From assembly GCA_002989075.1 (NCBI GenBank), contig PSQN01000005.1, forward strand, positions 1,377,241 to 1,441,240: DNA of 64,000 nt, given 5' to 3'. Positions 59,301 through 64,000 of the stretch are shown one piece after another. Below the pieces are notes generated by a model that worked only from the letters and a program-made list of their open reading frames with translations, was not told the DNA's origin and searched no databases. This DNA comes from Arthonia radiata. Its lineage: Eukaryota; Ascomycota; Arthoniomycetes; Arthoniales; Arthoniaceae. The position numbers and the translations under genes were made by a program. Numbering within the stretch: position 1 is the stretch's first letter; every line of letters begins with the position of its first letter.

Positions 59301-60686
59301 AAAACCTACCAAGAAAACGAGAAACGACACCTAGGATTAACTAAGAACAACAAGGGATATTACGAATTCTAAGGCAAAATCTACGTCCCAAGGAATCTAA
59401 TTCGGAACATTATTAGTGACTTCTACGATAACCCAACTAAAGGACATAAAGGCATCGATAATACCATAGAAAAGATTACGAGAACCTACTATATCCCGAG
59501 GATCCGACACCACGTCGAGAATTATATCCGAGAATGCGACATATACGCAAGAACCAAGCACCCGAGGCATTCACTATACGGTGAACTACAACTACTAGAG
59601 ACACCCGAGAGACTATGGCACACAGTCTTACTAAACTTTATTACTAAGTTACTAACTTCCAAGGATCTATTTACAGGAGTAGCTTACGACGCTATTCTGG
59701 TTATATGCGACAAACTAACAAAGTACGCGTACTTCGTACCTTACAAGGAAGCTAGCAACTCAGAACAGTTAGTATATACCTTCCTTCGGATTATCTTAGC
59801 AAACTATGGCCAACCCCAAAGAATTGTCTTAGACAGAGACCGGAAATTCGTCTTACGGTTTTGGACATCCCTGATGCAACAGCTAGGAACAAAACAAAAA
59901 ATATTAATATCATTCTATCCACAAACAGACAGACAGACAGAACGAACAAATTAAACACTAGAACAGTATCTCCGGGCATACATCAACTACCAGCAGAACG
60001 ACTAGGTACAGTTACTACCAGTAGCGCAAGCAGCGCACAACGATACAAAGAACGATATAACCAAGATAACTCCGTTCTACGTCTTATATAGCTATCACCC
60101 TCTTTAGGGAAGACAACTACAAAATACCACAGAGAACGAATTAGCTACACGAATAGCTACGAACATAAAATACCTGCACCAGCAGTTAAAGTTTAACAGC
60201 GAGTTTATTAACGAACGAACAAGAAAGTAGTATAACAAGTTAAGAACAACCTTAAACACAAGCATAAAAGAGGGGGGAAGAGCTTACTTGCTTATAAGAA
60301 ACTTAAAAACTATCAGACTAAGCAAAAAACTCGACTACACTAAGACAGAACCGTTTAAAATCTTACAGCAATTAGGACTTATAACATTTAAACTCGAACT
60401 CCCGAAGATAATAAGAATACATCCTGTATTTTACGTAGCGCTGTTGGAACCAGCCTACTTCCGAGAAGCAGAACGACCTAACCCAGAAATCCTTTCTGAC
60501 AATTAAGAACCTAAGTATGAAGTCGAAGCAATTCGAGCTCATAGACAACACCGAGACAAACGACAGTATCTTATAAAGTAGAAAGGATATCCCGAACACG
60601 AAAATCAATGGGAACCGGAACGAAACCTAACCAACTATAAAGACACCATTCGACGATACTGGGACTAGAATATTAATCGGTCGTAG
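56353..60686 (+). pseudogene. E5 pol: protease, RT, RNase H, integrase, chromodomain
   Basis: One frame, stops only TAG/TAA. Order: acidic N-terminal region; aspartic protease with IIDLGATGNFI at 57249-57281 (catalytic DSG now DLG, a TCA to TTA change); reverse transcriptase 57990-58530 with [14 protein letters not shown] and YLNDILVYS (58356-58382); RNase H 58795-59165 ([38 protein letters not shown]); integrase 59440-60130 (HKGIDNT..., DRDRKFVLRFW, the second Cys of the zinc site RIPed to Tyr); KLSKKLDY/HPVFYVALLEP block; chromodomain ~60515-60640 (KYEVEAIRAHR...YLIK-KGYPEHENQWEPERNL). The chromodomain places it among chromoviruses, which target heterochromatin. Confidence 0.88.
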
Positions 60687-60759
60687 CAGCACTAACACCC
60701 TAATCCACTACCTAGTGTGCCTCGCTAGCACCCAGGTCACCCTCGAACGAACCAGCCTA

Positions 60760-61335
60760 CTATGTTATAGGACTACTACCCAACACCGGGTAGGGGTCAC
60801 TCCGAAAGTCAACGGATAACCCGCTCGGACATTTAAATGTATTACCACCAGCCATCGACGCAGCAAATTCTTTTTGCTCCAACAACTTATCCCGAGCTAA
60901 CTTTGCTGCTGCCCGCGCACGAGTCTTCTTAACCTCCTTTTTCAACTTCCGAACCTCAAATCGGTCACGCTGTACAGCCGCAACCAACGCTGCTGCCTGA
61001 GCCTTTGACGCACGCAATTGGCTCTTCGCGCGCTGAAGGGCAGCCGACTAAGAGGAATATTGAGAATGAACCGAACGCGCTACAATTAAGTTAGTTCCAG
61101 TCACCACAAAAGGACACTAAAAAGGCATACCATCTGCCATCGACACCCGTAAATTACAACTCTTTCTATCTCGAGTACACACCGAACACATCGCCTTCCC
61201 GAACTGAACCACACACCTTTCCTTAGTCGACACATATCTAGAACAAGGAGGCATCTCGATACCGTAGGCTTCAATTAACAGGTATTAGCTGTACTTTTTA
61301 TCAGGACCCGCAGCAACGGACTTTATGCGAGGCAT
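60760..61335 (-). pseudogene. Antisense accessory gene of E5: Zn2Cys6-spaced, coiled-coil protein, divergent allele
   Basis: Exon 1 61335-61131 (205 nt, ATG intact: MPRIKSVAAGPDKKYS), intron 61130-61080 (51 nt, GTATGC...CTAAC...TAG), exon 2 61079-60760 (320 nt, TAG); 174 codons, the same exon lengths as in E1/E3/E4. C31, Y34, C41, C50, C53, C60 occupy exactly the cluster positions of E4; Y34 is a RIPed Cys. Shared anchors are EMP.CSR, the TR..KSC.(L/V)R.S end of exon 1, and SLSIDF-like/GLSVDF near the C-terminus; the rest is diverged. Exon 2 has a long Ala/Lys/Arg coiled coil (SQLRASKAQAAALVAAVQRD, VRKLKKEVKKTRARAAAKLA). An 85-codon stop-free stretch (61017-60762) remains. Stops are two in exon 1/exon 2 plus one inside the intron. 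The ORF faces the 3' LTR (105 bp away). Function unknown. Confidence 0.75.
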
Positions 61336-61424
61336 AGCGACTTACAGATTAGTTACGAAAGGAGGAACGAAACGTAACTTATAGGTGTTTAAAAGGCTAA
61401 GGGTCAATCGAGGACGATTTAACT

Positions 61425-61440
61425 AGAAGAGGGGGGATTG
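61425..61440 (+). other. E5 polypurine tract
   Basis: agaagaggggggattg abuts the 3' LTR; it fixes plus-strand orientation for E5. The equivalents in E1, E3 and E4 read aaagagg(g/a)(g/a)accttg. Confidence 0.85.
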
Positions 61441-61912
61441 TGTTACGGGCACCAGCCCCAGACGGCCTAGCGTGCACCCAAGCATTAACCACCGCCAGTC
61501 ATCTTAGCCCTACCAGCATCATTCCCGACTAAGCCTATAAACCTGCCGTAGGCATTATCGGACAAGACGGCTTTGAGAGCCTACGTTCCCTACAAACCCG
61601 ATATAGGCATTGTTAGGATTAACGGACACAGAGGAACTTCCCTATGTACCTTAGATTATATAGCCAGACTAATGGCCGACCTTAGAATAGACTTTAGTCT
61701 GTTAACTTAACATCTAAATACAAGTTTCTTAACTATATTTAGGTAACGTGCTTTACCTTCTGTCTACTTTAGTCAAGCCCCTCTTACCCTCTGTGATCTG
61801 TCTCGCCTCTCCTGTCTTTTAGTCTCTAGCACACGAGACACCCACCACCAAGGTCGACAAGCACACAAGGCAAGTGAGCCTTAGTTCGGTCCTCCCAGCG
61901 ACCGGCGTTACA
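61441..61912 (+). repeat. E5 3' LTR
   Basis: 472 bp, TGTTACGG...GGCGTTACA, followed by ACTAC. Slightly less RIPed than the 5' LTR; it retains agtctgttaa, the complement of the primer-binding site. Confidence 0.95.
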
Positions 61913-61917
61913 ACTAC

Positions 61918-64000
61918 GGTTCTTGTACTGTCTCTAGCTATTCTACCTAGTATAGTCTTAATACTAGTGCTAGCCCTGCTCCTAGTAGTCCTAGTTCTGC
62001 TGTTTCTACTGCTCCAATTACTTTTATTGCTTCTATTGCTCCTAGTTCTTAAGGTATATTAATAATTTAATCTTGCTTCAACTTAATACTAATATACATT
62101 AAAACAGCTTTCGCTTAACTATCTGCTAGCCCTATTGTAGTTATTTCTCCTCTAATTCCGTCTATTTAGCGCTAGCAAGATACCTACCTATAGTTCTAGT
62201 ACGGACTATAGCCGAGTCCGGTTAACATCTATATTCTAGTTAACCTAACTATCGTTGGCAACATTCATTCTAGCGAAGAAGGTAATTTAACGTAGTCTAA
62301 CAACGATGCTCGGGTATAGATTTAGTAGGCTCGGTATAGAATCGACTTCTTTATGCAGCAGCTTAATAATAGTAACTATCTTTGTCCTTAAGTTAGATAG
62401 AACAATAACAATTTTAATAACTGTACTGCTTAATATATAGTTAATAAACAGTTAATAAGTACTTAACGCCTATATAAAGCTACTTTTACCCTAATAATAT
62501 AATTAATGTATATATTGCTATATACCTATTTATCTTTGTCTTTGATACCTTATTTAAAAGTACTGTTTAAATTCTATTAAAACTTATGCTGCAAGCTGTA
62601 TTACAGCAAATCTAAAGTAGACTCAACGTCTTAAAAGCTTTGCTCGGTACATCGAAAGAACTTACAGTCCTCTGTAGTATCTTCGTCTATCTATTAAGCG
62701 AGGTTCTTAAGTACAGCTTTATTCTTAATATAAGCTAGCTTAAGACGTATTAAGAGTCTATTAAACTACGTAATCTTATCGCTAAGGCGCTAGAGACCTA
62801 GTTAAATATAGTCTAGAGACTTGTTTAAGACTATTAAATTAGCCTCTAGAGTATTCTATACTACTAGCAAGGATCTAATAGCTACAAGAAAGATATTCTA
62901 GTCTCTACGCGTAGAAGGATATATATTAGACCGGTATAGTAACAGCTGCTTTATAAGCCGCTCGTTAAGCGGATTAAGAAATAGCTTCTTAATAGTTCTG
63001 TACTCTGTAACGTCTTTAAACGTCTAGCGGCTATTACGTCTATTGAGCTAGATTTACTTAATAAGGCCGTTAAAGTGCTTATTTGTAAGATTAACTAAAA
63101 AGAAGCTATTAATATGTTCTTCGGTATTAATAAGCATTATCGAAAGTAGAAGGTCTCGTATAAGCGAATTAATATACTTAGTAGTAAAGATACGAAGAAA
63201 GTAAAGCGATTCAATCGTATAGTTGTACGCGCCGACGCCGTAGAAGAGGACGTAGTAGCAGCGTATATATTTAATAATTATTCTAACGTTGCTGTACTTA
63301 ATAGCCTACCGTAGATTAAAAAACGTTCCGGCGTTTTGAAAGAAGCCTATAAAGTACTAAAGCTCTTAGTTAGTATCTTTACTACGGACTTAGTTATTAA
63401 TATACTTTACCGTTAATTTAATTAAATGTTTAAACCGCTTAACTCTAAGGCTTTAAATTAAGCTTAAGATTTACTATATTGTTATTAATTAATTAAGCCC
63501 TTAATTAACTAGCTAGTACGTAAGAAATTGTCTATTCTAAGTATCTGTTAAAAAGTCCTTAAGCGCTTAATAGTTACTCTCCTTACTGAAGACGCCTTTA
63601 CGTTTAAGCTTCTCTGGGATCTACTGTAGGCGTCCGAGAGAGTTAGAGGTTAAATTTAGGCCGTAATATACCTTTATTAGATTGCGAGTAAGGTTTATTT
63701 ATAAATAAAAGAGGCTAAGCATTAAAAATAGATACTAAAACTAGTCCTGCTTATAAACGTTCTTAGTATATATTATAATAATTAAATAGACTTGCTGAAG
63801 AGTCTTTTAGTCTCTAAAGACAATATAAACGGGCTTAGTATTAAAATACTCGTTAAGAAAGCTAAGTATCTTATTAATCTTATGTTAAATCTTAATGTTT
63901 CCCTTATTTATACTTTTATTAATATTTATTAAGAGAAGTAGAAGAGAATTAAACTTAAAAGAAGATAGAACGTTAACTAGTTGACGGTAGATTGCAATAT
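61918..64000 (+). other. Unclassified RIPed coding-like DNA to the window end
   Basis: Continues the host sequence split by E5. Long plus-strand frames broken by TAG/TAA; first a Ser/Ala/Pro-rich segment then a Val/Leu-rich run (stop-free part 61874-62062 straddles the LTR end and is partly artefact). Further on, basic/helical stretches such as KKVKRFNRIVVRADAVEEDV (~63195-63255) look protein-like. I recognise no family. It may belong to the same large element or gene region as the helicase at 44481. Confidence 0.4.

Larger units (their letters stand above)
54570..61912 (+). mobile_element. E5: best preserved chromovirus, recombinant 3' module
   Basis: 7343 bp with 472-bp LTRs (54570-55041 and 61441-61912, both TGTTACGG...GGCGTTACA), perfect 5-bp duplication ACTAC (54565-54569, 61913-61917), primer-binding site right after the 5' LTR and polypurine tract 61425-61440. 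Gag and pol lie on the plus strand in different frames; the antisense gene is on the minus strand. Gag-pol DNA matches E1/E3/E4, but from ~60767 through the upstream part of the LTR the sequence is different and more GC-rich. Many Trp codons are TAG, so it is not autonomous. Confidence 0.95.

Noticed and set aside
1-64000. CRISPR arrays, bacterial operons, tRNA or rRNA genes
   Set aside because: No spaced repeats of the CRISPR type and no cloverleaf or rRNA cores seen; the window is eukaryotic. Tandem arrays at 1412 and 3100 lack unique spacers of constant length.

Overview
The window looks like nuclear DNA of a filamentous ascomycete (Pezizomycotina; a Dothideomycete is my guess, weakly held). 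The host genes have short introns (49-102 nt) and fungus-specific families: a Zn2Cys6 regulator, an RA-PH protein and an Nrp1/ARP-type RNA-binding protein. The flanks are classic RIP (repeat-induced point mutation) DNA: very AT-rich, TpA-rich, CpA/TpG-poor, with TAG/TAA where conserved Trp or Gln codons belong.

Layout. (1) 1-33.4 kb: RIP-degraded transposons. A divergent Ty3/gypsy chromovirus end (E0, 1-~1.7 kb) is followed by ~7 kb of unrecognisable AT-rich DNA. Then comes a Russian-doll stack: chromovirus E1 (8874-31407, TSD CCCTT), split by a different gypsy element E2 (9522-17529, TSD CTAAT) and by E3, a second copy of the E1 family in the opposite orientation (19879-27167, TSD TTACG). 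(2) 33.4-44.4 kb: an un-RIPed gene island with four genes: a Zn2Cys6 transcription factor, a short-chain dehydrogenase/reductase, an RA-PH protein, and an exonuclease-like/RRM/RanBP2-zinc-finger protein (Nrp1 type). (3) 44.4-64 kb: a RIP-degraded RecQ-like helicase gene starting at 44481. It is interrupted in frame by E4 (45887-53176, E1 family) and followed by unclassified degraded DNA carrying E5 (54570-61912, TSD ACTAC), the best preserved chromovirus, with two 472-bp LTRs.

The main discovery candidate is a small gene on the antisense strand of the E1/E3/E4/E5 chromoviruses, tail-to-tail with pol and next to the 3' LTR. In all four copies it has the same layout: 205-nt exon, 47-51-nt intron, 320-nt exon, 174 codons. 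It carries six cysteines with exact Zn2Cys6 spacing followed by a basic coiled-coil-like region. The divergent element E0 has a recognisable relative in the same place. E5 carries a different allele of this 3' module together with a different U3, while gag-pol and the downstream LTR part match the other copies; that is the pattern expected from template switching. All E-numbers are my own labels. Boundaries of the LTR elements rest on paired LTR ends and target-site duplications read directly from the sequence.
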